NCBI GenBank assembly: GCA_015231955.1 | Contig: JADGAN010000021.1 | Coordinates: forward strand, 1-64,000 | DNA: 64,000 bases | Direction of reading: 5' to 3' | Origin: Oligoflexia bacterium | GTDB taxonomy: Bacteria; Bdellovibrionota; Bacteriovoracia; Bacteriovoracales; Bacteriovoracaceae | In this document: positions 51,236 through 60,768 of the stretch, piece after piece | Layout of the letters: each line of letters starts with the position of its first letter | Position numbering within the stretch: the stretch's first letter is position 1 | Position numbers and translations under genes: made by a program | The notes under the pieces: generated by a model | Database searches by the model: none | What the model was told of the DNA's origin: nothing | Seen by the model: the letters and a program-made list of their open reading frames with translations, nothing else

Positions 51236-53653
51236 GTGGAAGAGAATATTAAATCTACCTCAGAAACCCCATTGCATCAAAGCGCTAGTGTTCGCGTTTT
51301 GTTGATTGAAGATAATCAAATAAGTGCCAAACGCTCACACCTGCAAATTAGCAAACTTGGATATAATGTTTTTGTGGTAGAAAAAGAGAGTGATGCTAAA
51401 GAAAAGATTGAAGAGGTGTACTCCAATATTGAGCATCTTGATAGTGGGGAGAACTCTGCTTGGAATCATGGATCGTTTACGGATGTAGGAAGTGTGAGTG
51501 GTAGTGATAAAGATGATGAGGCAGAAGCTGCAAGAACAAGAGCTAGCAGGGCCGAGGATGCTATCCCTTTTGATGTCATTATTAAAAAGCTTAATATTCA
51601 AGGACAAAACAAAGATCCTTTTATTCACTACATCAAAACCAATAGTAATATGAAAATTCGCAGCGTTCCGATTATTGTTATGACAATGCTTGGTAGTGAT
51701 GAGAAGATTAGCGATCTTACCACTTGTGGTGCAGACGATTTTGTCGGCCACCCCTTCCGTGCAGATGAGATTGGTCTTAGAATTAGAAATTTATTAGAGA
51801 CTAAACTTGCGCATGAAGAGTCAGCGGTGCAATTACGCGCTATTGAAAATTCCATGGAAGGCATGGCAATTATCAAAATGTCTACGGGAACTATTACCTA
51901 CCTGAATCGCGCCTTTTTTACAATGCTGGGATATGAGTCTAAGGCAGAAGTTATTGGGAAAAATTGGTTAGAAATTTTTCGTAAAGAGGATCGTGGAGAG
52001 TTGAAAATGATGCTACGAGATCTTGCTTCCAAGAAGATAGTAGCAAAAGAGATGATGGGGGTGATGAAATCGGGACAGCTTTTTCATCAGGAGATCTCTT
52101 TAAATAAATTGGATCTGTCGCGTTTTGTACTTGAGTGTCGCAATATTGATTCCAGAAAAAAGAGTGAAAAATTTATCGATCTCTTAATTAATAGTTTAGG
52201 GCAAGGATTGCTGGTTTTTGATCAGGGGGGAAGGTGTTTTGGTAAATTCACTCAAGTTTGCGTCGATTTGTTTGGAACCTCCCCTGAAAATAAATTTATT
52301 TGGCATATACTCTCTCTTCCAGAAGCAGATCACGATGGTTGCAAACGATGGATTTCTGCACTCTTTGAGCAAAAAATTCCCTTTAAAGATTTAGCAAAGC
52401 TTGGCCCATCAAGCATTAAGAGGGGAGACTGTTTTATTGCATTAAACTACTATGCCATTTATGAAGAGGACAAGAAAATTTCTGCGGTGGTGTTGGTTGC
52501 CACCGATAAGACTGCAGAAGAAAATGCTAAAGAGAATGCCAAAAAAACTCAATGTTATGCAGACCTTATTTTAAATTTGGCAAAAAATAAAAAACAGTTC
52601 CTCTTCTATACCAAAGAGACAAAAGTACTCTTTTCCAATATCACTGATATGATTGAAAACAGTATTAAAAAGCGCAGGCACCATGCTGCCGATTTCATAG
52701 AGGAGATTAATCCTGAAATTGAACATGAACTTAAGATGATCAATCGGCTACTGCATACGATAAAAGGTGGCGCCGGGGCCTACTCCTTTAGTAAGTTACA
52801 ACAATTAACCCACGATTGTGAAAGTACTATTAAGAAGTATATAAGTGCTAAGCAAGGTATCAGTGAGAATTTCTGGACTAAACTTAGAAGCGATGTTGCC
52901 TATATGCGATCCACCTTTAATGGTTCCCTTCAAGATTTATCAGGGCTATTAGGTGAATCCGCCGCTGATGGTCACTTTCGCGTGGAAATACCCATACAAC
53001 AAATTCACACCTTTTCAACTGAACTAAAAACGCTCCTAGGGAAGGAACATAAAACTGTTCTTAGATTTACAGAGGTCTTTGCAAAAACACCAATCATCAC
53101 CTATTTTAAAGGATACAACTACTTAATTCAAAAACATGCTGAGTATCGAACAAAAAAGGTTGAAGAGATTATTTTCCAAGGAGGTGATATTCGCATTGAT
53201 GAGGCCTTTTATGCTGAATTTTTCATGGTGCTAGAGCATATTTTTTTGAATATTGTTGATCATGGCATTGAAGTTCCCCAGGAGCGAACTGCTAAAGGCA
53301 AGAGCGCTAGTGGAAGAGTGCAGGTTGTCTTTTCCAAACAAGAGTACCAAGAGGCCATGTCCCTCAAAATTATTATTCAAGATGATGGGGGTGGTATTGA
53401 TCCTAGAAAAGTTCGCGATAAGCTTAAAGCAAATGGTGTGGCAGCAGAGAAGATTGAAAATGATGATGTAGAGGTCATCCAACATATTTTTGATGATGCT
53501 TTCTCTACTGCAGAAAAGATAAGTATTACTTCCGGTCGTGGAATTGGCCTTGCTGCCGTCAAAGGAGTTATCGAAAAACTGGGCGGAGGTATTGTGGTAA
53601 ACTCTGTGCTCAATAAAGGTTGTCGTTTTACTATCTTGCTTCCTTTTGTCTGA
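51236..53653 (+). CDS. CheA-like hybrid kinase with pseudo-receiver, PAS and HPt
   Basis: An 805-residue cytoplasmic signalling protein starting at GTG (after AAAGGAG). Residues 18-190 form a receiver split by an acidic insert (68-108). The acidic pair Glu25/Asp26 is kept, but the phosphoacceptor Asp is replaced (Lys118 in DVIIKKLNI) and the conserved Lys is His172 (GHPF). Then come a PAS domain (195-310), a second PAS-like region, an HPt domain with His507 in LLHTIKGGAGAYSF, and a CheA-type HATPase (FLNIVDHGIEVPQER, DDGGGIDPRK, GRGIGLAAVKG). There is no CheW-like P5 domain at the end. Partner regulator not seen nearby. Confidence 0.9.
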   Translation: MEENIKSTSETPLHQSASVRVLLIEDNQISAKRSHLQISKLGYNVFVVEKESDAKEKIEEVYSNIEHLDSGENSAWNHGSFTDVGSVSGSDKDDEAEAARTRASRAEDAIPFDVIIKKLNIQGQNKDPFIHYIKTNSNMKIRSVPIIVMTMLGSDEKISDLTTCGADDFVGHPFRADEIGLRIRNLLETKLAHEESAVQLRAIENSMEGMAIIKMSTGTITYLNRAFFTMLGYESKAEVIGKNWLEIFRKEDRGELKMMLRDLASKKIVAKEMMGVMKSGQLFHQEISLNKLDLSRFVLECRNIDSRKKSEKFIDLLINSLGQGLLVFDQGGRCFGKFTQVCVDLFGTSPENKFIWHILSLPEADHDGCKRWISALFEQKIPFKDLAKLGPSSIKRGDCFIALNYYAIYEEDKKISAVVLVATDKTAEENAKENAKKTQCYADLILNLAKNKKQFLFYTKETKVLFSNITDMIENSIKKRRHHAADFIEEINPEIEHELKMINRLLHTIKGGAGAYSFSKLQQLTHDCESTIKKYISAKQGISENFWTKLRSDVAYMRSTFNGSLQDLSGLLGESAADGHFRVEIPIQQIHTFSTELKTLLGKEHKTVLRFTEVFAKTPIITYFKGYNYLIQKHAEYRTKKVEEIIFQGGDIRIDEAFYAEFFMVLEHIFLNIVDHGIEVPQERTAKGKSASGRVQVVFSKQEYQEAMSLKIIIQDDGGGIDPRKVRDKLKANGVAAEKIENDDVEVIQHIFDDAFSTAEKISITSGRGIGLAAVKGVIEKLGGGIVVNSVLNKGCRFTILLPFV

Positions 53654-53814
53654 CAATATTTAATGGCATCCCCCAACAGCAATTGTAATGATCTTACTGC
53701 CTATAATATTGATAACACAACCAGCTGAAAAAATAAAAATAACTGGTGTGGTTTCACAATTAAAATGTTGATTGTAGCAAAAAATTGTATTGTTTTCTTA
53801 TAAGGAGAGATTGC

Positions 53815-54777
53815 ATGTATCGCTTAACTACAATCTTATTGTTAACGCTCTTTTTTTCTGCTCTTTCAAATACGGTGATGGCATTGCCAAAGCTACTGAT
53901 AAAAATGCATCGAGATGCCGATAATAAAACCGTCTACCTTGTCGGTGATTTACACAATGAGGAATTAGACACTTGTGAATATTATAATCCTAAAAAAGAA
54001 AATTTTTATCAATTACTGAATACGCTTAAAAATAAAAGCAATGAAAAAACTATGGTGATTACTGAAATGTCGGAACGTCGCCATGAGATGTGGTCTCAAA
54101 ATCCAGCGCTCATGCCCGATCTCTTCCTTCCGCGTGCAGCGCTACATATAAAAGACACCATAGAGAAGGAGAAGATTGCTAATTTTACTTATTGCACTGG
54201 GGATGATGTTCGCTTTGGCAATGATATTATGGGCGATCTTTGTTTACAACTACGCAATGTAAAGCAATCGGATCTCGAACAAGGATTTATCCCTGGCTCT
54301 AGACTTACATCTATAGCTGATCAACTCTGTAATCCAGAGAAACGTTGCCAGCTCATTACACATTTTACTTTTTTAAATAGTCAGCTTAACAGTGAAGGCA
54401 CCATTCTCCGCGAAGATAAGGAACCTCTATACCAGTATATTCAAGACTATTTGTATAAGAGCAACCAATTCGTTAGTTGGCTAAATCTTTTTGCTAGCAA
54501 TGAAACCGATGCTCCTCAAAAAGTGATAAGCACTCTTCCAAGGAACCAAGCTTTTGCAATATTATATCCTCCAAATTTGGAAGCAGTCACCAACATCGTT
54601 AAAACGGATGCCAATAACTATGTGCTCTATTATGGAATGCAACATATCGAGGACACTGATGGTGACGAAAATACCTCACAAATTCCCTCTATACAGCAGA
54701 TGTTAACCAAGCTGGGATTTGTTATGGTTGCCTCTCCCAGCAGGGCGAGTGATGTCGATTTCTCCATCTTCCAATAG
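53815..54777 (+). CDS. Exported protein of unknown function
   Basis: A 320-residue exported protein; signal peptide 1-23, ATG 53815 after AAGGAGAG. Near the mature N-terminus VYLVGDLHNEE and MVITEMSER recall TraB/Tiki or ChaN-like proteins, which begin with a strand ending in Gly-x-x-His and a downstream Glu. The match is weak and I do not assert it. Later comes YVLYYGMQHIED. Single gene. Confidence 0.75.
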   Translation: MYRLTTILLLTLFFSALSNTVMALPKLLIKMHRDADNKTVYLVGDLHNEELDTCEYYNPKKENFYQLLNTLKNKSNEKTMVITEMSERRHEMWSQNPALMPDLFLPRAALHIKDTIEKEKIANFTYCTGDDVRFGNDIMGDLCLQLRNVKQSDLEQGFIPGSRLTSIADQLCNPEKRCQLITHFTFLNSQLNSEGTILREDKEPLYQYIQDYLYKSNQFVSWLNLFASNETDAPQKVISTLPRNQAFAILYPPNLEAVTNIVKTDANNYVLYYGMQHIEDTDGDENTSQIPSIQQMLTKLGFVMVASPSRASDVDFSIFQ

Positions 54778-54967
54778 ATCCCACTATAAAATTTCTGTGT
54801 GGCTTTGTGTGCCTAGTTTTGTTGTCACAATGAGATTTATTGTCCTTTCTTCTTTACTTCTAAGATCTTAGAATCACTCTTTTTTTAAAAAAACTTAAAA
54901 ATCAGCAAAGAAAACTTACTAAAATAAGAATTAACAAGAGAAAAAAATTTTTCAAAGGAGCTCAAAA

Positions 54968-55288
54968 ATGCCTCTTAGAAACAAGTATCCGATAACCGAT
55001 TGGGTTTTAAGTAAAGAGTGTGTAATTAAAGGCGATGTGGTGGCTTTTTTCTGCGAGGAGGAGAAGCAGGAGGTGCATGCAGAAGTGTTAGGCTTTCCTT
55101 CAGAGGAGCATCGCCAGTATGTCTCTTGCCGGCGCCTGGGGACGGAGTATACCGAGGTCATTAATTTTTACAGTACCATCGTTTATAAAATAAAAGATGC
55201 GGTTACTGCAAGTAGGGCCTGTACTTGTGGGGCCAGGCATACTTCGAACCCAAGGTTTCATCTTTCCTATTGCGATCTTGCCAGTTAA
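54968..55288 (+). CDS. Small hypothetical protein with a C-terminal Cys/His cluster
   Basis: A 106-residue soluble protein, ATG preceded by AAAGGAG. The body is beta-rich. The C-terminus ACTCGARHTSNPRFHLSYC has three Cys and two His, which could bind a metal. No family recognised. Confidence 0.65.
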   Translation: MPLRNKYPITDWVLSKECVIKGDVVAFFCEEEKQEVHAEVLGFPSEEHRQYVSCRRLGTEYTEVINFYSTIVYKIKDAVTASRACTCGARHTSNPRFHLSYCDLAS

Positions 55289-55397
55289 TTTAAAATAGTT
55301 TATATCTCTATAGTGTACCTTCACTCTTTATCCCCATAAAGAATCATGCCAAAGTACAAGACAGCACACTGCAAATCGTAAATTAAGGAGAAAATTT

Positions 55398-55865
55398 ATG
55401 TTTAATAATAATGGCCATAATCAGCATCCAAGAGAGTACAATAAAGTCAGGGGGAAGTTTGAGGATCTGGTTGAAGATAAGCGAAATTTAGAAAAAGATC
55501 TTACAAATAAGAAAAAAATTCACTCTGCGATCAAGCAGAAGTTGGATAAGATCGATCAGTACAAAGAGGGAACGGTCTCTTACCTCAATATGCAGGAGCA
55601 AGAGAGAAAGCTCGCAATGGAGCTGGATTCACTAAAACAGCGCTTAGATAATATCAATCGAAAAATTGATGATTATAAACAAGAGAAGAACACTCAGCAT
55701 ATTACCAACTTAAATGATGTTTTAGTGGGTATGTTTTCTGAACTGAAAGCAGAAATTCCTACCTATGTTGGAAAAAATACGATCTATCTCAAAGTGCTCA
55801 TTGCCATTATGGGCATTAACTCTCTTTTGTTGCTGGCCATTTTGATTCTGATTAGTCGGCATTAA
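55398..55865 (+). CDS. Coiled-coil tail-anchored membrane protein
   Basis: A 155-residue protein: a long charged coiled coil (15-105) followed by one C-terminal transmembrane helix (131-152, VLIAIMGINSLLLLAILILI). The ATG follows AAGGAG. The topology is that of a tail-anchored inner-membrane protein with a cytoplasmic coiled coil. No family recognised. Confidence 0.7.
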   Translation: MFNNNGHNQHPREYNKVRGKFEDLVEDKRNLEKDLTNKKKIHSAIKQKLDKIDQYKEGTVSYLNMQEQERKLAMELDSLKQRLDNINRKIDDYKQEKNTQHITNLNDVLVGMFSELKAEIPTYVGKNTIYLKVLIAIMGINSLLLLAILILISRH

Positions 55866-55874
55866 TTTTAAAGT

Positions 55875-56822
55875 TTAAAGACAATATTTTTGCATCCTTT
55901 CGAGAAGAGTGAGTAGGGAGGAGGCACTTTGCATAACGTAGAAGTGGATGTGTCTATGGCCATTGTTGTAGAGGTCTTTACATTGCTTGAAGGCCCATTC
56001 AATCCCAAGCTCTTTAGCATTTGCAGTTGGATCATCAAATAGGCGGGTTAGCTCTTCAGGGATTGTGGTTCCAAAAGATTTCGGCAAAGAAACGATATGC
56101 TTGTGGGTATTGATAATCTTAAGCCCAGGAATAATAGGTATGGTTACGCTGTTGGCTTTTGCTTTTTCGCAAAATTGGTAAAAGTAGTTGTTATCAAAAA
56201 ACATTTGAGAGACAGCGTAGCTGGCCCCTAAATCTTGCTTCCTTTTCAGTTGTTTTAAATCGAAATTAAGATTAGGCGATTCAACATGCTTTTCGGGATA
56301 GCAAGCAACCGCAACTTTAAAATTGGTAGGTGCCCCATTGCCGCGGAGGTAAGTTCCCTTATTCATGGCCATTATTTGTGCCAGGAGGTCAGAGGCGTAG
56401 ATGTTGGCGGTTTTATCTTTAGAGAGCGGGCGATCGTGTTTATGATCGCCTCGAAGTGCCACCAAGGTGTGGATCCCTAAAAAGTTAAGGTCGATTAAGA
56501 CATCTTCTGTCTCTTCACGACTAAATCCTGTACAAAGCATATGAGGAACACTTTCAATTCCATACTTAAATTTCAAAGCAGCACAAATCCCAAAAGTTCC
56601 AGGGCTTTTGCGCCAAACTCTTTTCTGATAGGTTCCATCGGGTGTTTCTAAGTAATCGATATCGGCGGAATGGCTCGTAACATCCACCCACATGGGATTA
56701 TAGGGTAGCAATTGCTCGATGATAGTTAAGAGGTTATCAAGATTCATTCCTCTGCGTGGAGGGATGAGTTCTATACTAAAAGAGAAGGTTTTGTTTTGAG
56801 AGATTTTTTCCAAGATATCCAT
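55875..56822 (-). CDS. metF: Methylenetetrahydrofolate reductase
   Basis: A 315-residue MetF, reducing 5,10-methylene-THF to 5-methyl-THF for methionine synthesis. Signatures are FSIELIPPRRG at the N-terminus, MWVDVTSHSAD, PHMLCTGFSREE, LVALRGDHKHDR and GASYAVSQMFFDNNYFYQF. Start ATG 56822 best fits the family; ATG 56855 is an alternative and neither has a strong ribosome site. Convergent with the coiled-coil gene (9-bp gap). Confidence 0.93.
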   Translation of the reverse strand: MDILEKISQNKTFSFSIELIPPRRGMNLDNLLTIIEQLLPYNPMWVDVTSHSADIDYLETPDGTYQKRVWRKSPGTFGICAALKFKYGIESVPHMLCTGFSREETEDVLIDLNFLGIHTLVALRGDHKHDRPLSKDKTANIYASDLLAQIMAMNKGTYLRGNGAPTNFKVAVACYPEKHVESPNLNFDLKQLKRKQDLGASYAVSQMFFDNNYFYQFCEKAKANSVTIPIIPGLKIINTHKHIVSLPKSFGTTIPEELTRLFDDPTANAKELGIEWAFKQCKDLYNNGHRHIHFYVMQSASSLLTLLERMQKYCL

Positions 56823-57051
56823 AATTACCAAATTTGTGGAAATTTTTAATGTCATAATTTCAGCTGTCGATATGAGGTTATTGAGTGATGAATATCATGT
56901 CAAGTCTATTGTGAGAAAGATTTAGTAAAGGAAGGAGAGAGTTGCCTTGATGGGAGAAATTTTATGGGCATGTTAAGATTTTGTTAGTGAGCGATTAAAG
57001 ACAAAAGAGGGTAAGAAGAAATTCTATTAACATAAGTGTAAGGAAGTATTT

Positions 57052-58146
57052 ATGGCCGATACAACTGACTATTTCCCTGTCCCAATGAAGCAATTGATTT
57101 TAGATTCCGACATTTCTTTTAATCTTTTTTTATACCTACAGCTCAACAATAAAATGTTACAGGTGATGAAAAAGGGAGATCTAATGACTAAAAAGCGTTT
57201 GGATGATCTATTCAATAAAAATATCCATGTAGTGTTTATTCTAAAGAGTGATAAAGAGGAATTTTATAAGTATAAGGCCAAAAGTTTTTCAGCAGTGATT
57301 CTCGACGAGAAGTGCTCCCAAGAGAAAAAGATCGAACAGATTAAGGTGTATACCAAGGAGACTATTCAGGGGCTTTCTGAAGTGACAAATTTAGAAGAGT
57401 CAGTGCAGATTATGGAAAATTGTAGTGGAGTGACGAAGCAGATTGTCTCCGATGTTGCCAATAAAGGTTTTGCCAAGGCCTTTGATGATATTACCAAGAT
57501 GATTAAGACGGGATCTGGGCTTATGGTTCATTCGGCCAATGTAAGTAGCTTGTCTGTGATCTTTGGGATGCTTATGAATATTATCGAGCCAAAAGAGCTT
57601 GAAGATTTGGCGATGGGAGGCCTTTTACACGATTTAGGGCTTTCAAAATGTGATGGTGCCATTGTTGAAAAATATTTAAAGAATGAACATAACATGCCAG
57701 AAGCCGAGTGGAGTGCTTTTGTCGAGCATCCAATGTATGCAATGGAGATGCTAAAATCGCGTTCAAGTACTCTTAGTAAAAATGTGTTAGATATTGTCTT
57801 TCAGCACCATGAGAATTTTGATGGCACAGGATTTCCTCGTAGAATAAAAAATATGCAAATTAATTACCTTGCAAAAATTGTTCGTATTGCTAACGACTTT
57901 GATATTGTCTATCGGGAGTTAGCTGCGCAACAAAAGTATGATCAAATGAGCAATATTTTGCTTTTCTTAAAAAATGGGATTATCCAAGATAACAAATTAA
58001 GAGAAGAGGATATGGGAGGAAAGGCACCTAAAACTATGTACGATGGGCGCATTCTAGAGGAGTTGATTAAGAATATTGTCCCAGTCAAAGAGGGGGCAGG
58101 GACAGATGCTCTTGTTAGTGGCAATAGCAATAAAATTGCTGCTTAA
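57052..58146 (+). CDS. HD-GYP domain protein (GFP variant)
   Basis: A 364-residue protein with an HD-GYP phosphohydrolase domain, the family that degrades cyclic di-GMP. The HD pair is His193-Asp194 in GGLLHDLGLSK. HHENFDGTGFPRR (from His252) is the family box, with GFP replacing GYP. LAKIVRIANDFDIVY follows as usual. The N-terminal 130 residues are a helical domain of unknown type, not a receiver. It is followed 27 bp later by a CheA-like kinase gene, suggesting joint action. Confidence 0.88.
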   Translation: MADTTDYFPVPMKQLILDSDISFNLFLYLQLNNKMLQVMKKGDLMTKKRLDDLFNKNIHVVFILKSDKEEFYKYKAKSFSAVILDEKCSQEKKIEQIKVYTKETIQGLSEVTNLEESVQIMENCSGVTKQIVSDVANKGFAKAFDDITKMIKTGSGLMVHSANVSSLSVIFGMLMNIIEPKELEDLAMGGLLHDLGLSKCDGAIVEKYLKNEHNMPEAEWSAFVEHPMYAMEMLKSRSSTLSKNVLDIVFQHHENFDGTGFPRRIKNMQINYLAKIVRIANDFDIVYRELAAQQKYDQMSNILLFLKNGIIQDNKLREEDMGGKAPKTMYDGRILEELIKNIVPVKEGAGTDALVSGNSNKIAA

Positions 58147-58173
58147 ATTTTTTCACAAGAGGAGAGGAGTGGA

Positions 58174-60738
58174 GTGGAGATTCTAGCTATGGAGAAAAAA
58201 GCGAGTTTAGTGGTTTTAGATCAGCATCAGCTTCTCAATACACAGAATAATTTTTCACTTGAAAAATGGAATGAACAGGTACATGAGTTTCAATTGGAGC
58301 TTTTTTACAGCAACAATCTAGGCAAGTGCTTGGAACTTTTTCAAGGGCCTCAAATTTTTATTATTAGTTATTTGGTAAAAGAGGTGCAAAGCGATTTATC
58401 TCCACTGGAGCTTTTAATAAAAAATTTACAAGGAAAAAAAGTCATCTTTTTGGTCTATGTGCAAACTTCAGATGCTCATTACTTGCTTGAGCATCTGAAT
58501 AGTAGGCAGATTGATCGCTTGATTACACAAGCATTTACGATCGAGTCTGTAAATGAAGAGGCGATAAAGGCCTATTGTACACTAAGTGAGAAATATTCTG
58601 AGTCCGATGAACAAAGGCAAAATGAGTTAGCGTTACTTGATGATCTCAATCGTGAGCTACAGCTGAAAAATGATTGGATGGAGGAAGAAAAGCGAATTTC
58701 AAATATTTTTTCAAATATTAATATTAGCTTTAAGCAAAAGATAGAGCAAAGTTTTACACTCATTTTAAATACATTAAAGATTGAGCACTATATTTTTTAT
58801 AAAGTGGATCATAATGAATCCATGGATGATTGTTTGAGTTTTATGTCATCAAGTATTCCGGGAATAAAAGAGCATTCTTTGCTAACGGAAAATGAGGTGC
58901 CTGCTGTTTTTGCTTACTACAACAATAAAGATGTTCTAATTAAAGATTTTTCGCAAGAAAAGAGGCTTGCTAAAAATCCTTACTATCCGGAAGATGTGTT
59001 GTCTACCTTTTCTATTCCTTTGTATGCAAGTGATAAAATTTATGGGGTAGTGGAGTTTATTAATAAAAGTGATACACTTCAGAAAATATTTCCACTATTC
59101 GTTTGCAAGCTTTTACGAGAGTTAATTCATAATTTGCACTTTCAGATTGAGATCAACCTTTTAAAGGATAAGATTCATGCCTCTAATATAGAGATGGGCG
59201 ATATTTTGAATAATGTCACTCAAGGTATTCTTACTGTAAATAAGAGTTTAAAAATTAATCCCGAGTATTCACAGGCACTAGAGAAAATTTTACAGCAAAA
59301 AGCATTGGTCGATAAGCATCTCGGGGATGCACTGTTTTGTGCTAGTGATCTGGAGAAATCATCGGAGCTTAAGCAAAAAAAAGATCATATTATTAATTGG
59401 CTAGTTTCTGTTTTTGAGATGCCTGATAATTGGGAACTTCTTTGCGAACTGAAACCTCGTCGATTGGAACTTCCACGAGGGGGATCACTCGAAAATACTC
59501 AATTTTTGGAGTTCGATTATTTTCCTATTAAAAATAGTTGCAGCACTGAGCTTGAAAAGGTCATGATGATTATTACCGATGTGACCGCCCAGGTATTGCA
59601 GCAAAAAGCTATGGCAACATTAGAGGAAGAGAACAACAGTAAAATGATAATCTTGACGGAAATTATCAAACTTAGTCCTACCACTCTTTCTAATTTTATT
59701 AAGGAGAGTGTTACTAAGCTGCAACGAATTGCCGCAATCAAGAAGGATTTTGAAAAGGATAACAGTGCAGGGAAAATGGAGAAAAAAGTTGTCGAGCAGG
59801 TAGTGGATGAGCTGTTTGCAACCTTGCATGCCATAAAAGGACTCACCAGCTTCTTAGGTCTCTTGAAAACGGCAGAGAAGTTTCATGAGTTAGAAAATTA
59901 CATCTGTGATCTACAGAAGAGTAAAGAGTATGAAAAATTCAGTGATTTAATGATTAGAATCGAACGTGAATCGCAATATTTTTCTGAAATTGTTCGCGGT
60001 TTTTCCGAGTTAATTCAAACCTATTCAAAGTATGCCATCCAATCCGATGTTGATCATATTACTTTTCAAGGTGATATCTTAAAAGTTTTTAAACTGACTG
60101 GAGATACTTTAAAATCCAATCCTCTCTATGTTTGCGTGCATAATAAGATTGTCCGTAATATTGAAATTTACAAAAATATTCTTCTGAATAATTTCAAGGA
60201 AAAAGCAGAGGAACTGATTGCGAGATTGACTCGAAAACAAGGTAAAAAAGCACACCTGGTGATTGACCTAGATTCATTAACTCCAGTTGGTTATTTGCAA
60301 AAGTTAGAGGAGTTAGTTATTCCTTTACTGATCAATGCGATTGATCATGGTGTTGAAACGTGCGAAGCAAGAGTGGCCAAGAAAAAAGCTGAAGCTGCAA
60401 CTATTACACTACGAACGACTTTTTATCGTGAAAGCAATACCATGGAGATTTTGTTTGCTGACGATGGGCAGGGAATTAATGTAGAAGCAGTTAAGAAAAA
60501 GGTGATCAAGGCGGGAATAGTTACGGAAGAGAGTGCCAAGACGCTTTCTCGCGAAGCGATTCTTGATCACATCTTCTTGCCAAAATTTTCCACGAAGGAT
60601 ACGACGGTCATAAACTCCTCAGGGCGTGGTTATGGGTTAGATGTTGTACGTTCAGTTGCCAAGCGACTTCTCTGTACAGTCGTGGTGGCAGAGACCTCAG
60701 AAAAGGGAACGATCTTTAAGATTAAAAGTATAAAATGA
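58174..60738 (+). CDS. CheA-like histidine kinase with GAF domain
   Basis: An 854-residue cytoplasmic kinase. Residues 1-130 resemble a degenerate receiver without an acceptor Asp. A coiled coil (150-175) leads into a GAF-type domain (180-320, FSIPLYASDKIYGVVEFINKS) and a PAS-like region. The HPt domain has His552 in ATLHAIKGLTSFLG. The HATPase has PLLINAIDHGVETCEAR, DDGQGIN and GRGYGLDVVRSVAKRL. Like the protein at 51236 it lacks a CheW-like end. Start GTG 58174 or ATG 58189; several GGAG motifs serve either. Between the HD-GYP and pfkA genes with short gaps. Confidence 0.87.
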   Translation: MEILAMEKKASLVVLDQHQLLNTQNNFSLEKWNEQVHEFQLELFYSNNLGKCLELFQGPQIFIISYLVKEVQSDLSPLELLIKNLQGKKVIFLVYVQTSDAHYLLEHLNSRQIDRLITQAFTIESVNEEAIKAYCTLSEKYSESDEQRQNELALLDDLNRELQLKNDWMEEEKRISNIFSNINISFKQKIEQSFTLILNTLKIEHYIFYKVDHNESMDDCLSFMSSSIPGIKEHSLLTENEVPAVFAYYNNKDVLIKDFSQEKRLAKNPYYPEDVLSTFSIPLYASDKIYGVVEFINKSDTLQKIFPLFVCKLLRELIHNLHFQIEINLLKDKIHASNIEMGDILNNVTQGILTVNKSLKINPEYSQALEKILQQKALVDKHLGDALFCASDLEKSSELKQKKDHIINWLVSVFEMPDNWELLCELKPRRLELPRGGSLENTQFLEFDYFPIKNSCSTELEKVMMIITDVTAQVLQQKAMATLEEENNSKMIILTEIIKLSPTTLSNFIKESVTKLQRIAAIKKDFEKDNSAGKMEKKVVEQVVDELFATLHAIKGLTSFLGLLKTAEKFHELENYICDLQKSKEYEKFSDLMIRIERESQYFSEIVRGFSELIQTYSKYAIQSDVDHITFQGDILKVFKLTGDTLKSNPLYVCVHNKIVRNIEIYKNILLNNFKEKAEELIARLTRKQGKKAHLVIDLDSLTPVGYLQKLEELVIPLLINAIDHGVETCEARVAKKKAEAATITLRTTFYRESNTMEILFADDGQGINVEAVKKKVIKAGIVTEESAKTLSREAILDHIFLPKFSTKDTTVINSSGRGYGLDVVRSVAKRLLCTVVVAETSEKGTIFKIKSIK

Positions 60739-60768
60739 AATAATAGCTTGCAATAAGAGGAGTTTAGT

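Noticed and set aside
53716-53753. Terminator-like inverted repeat after the CheA-like gene
   Set aside because: The arms pair only with a bulge around an AT-rich 16-base loop and no T-tract follows; too weak to call.
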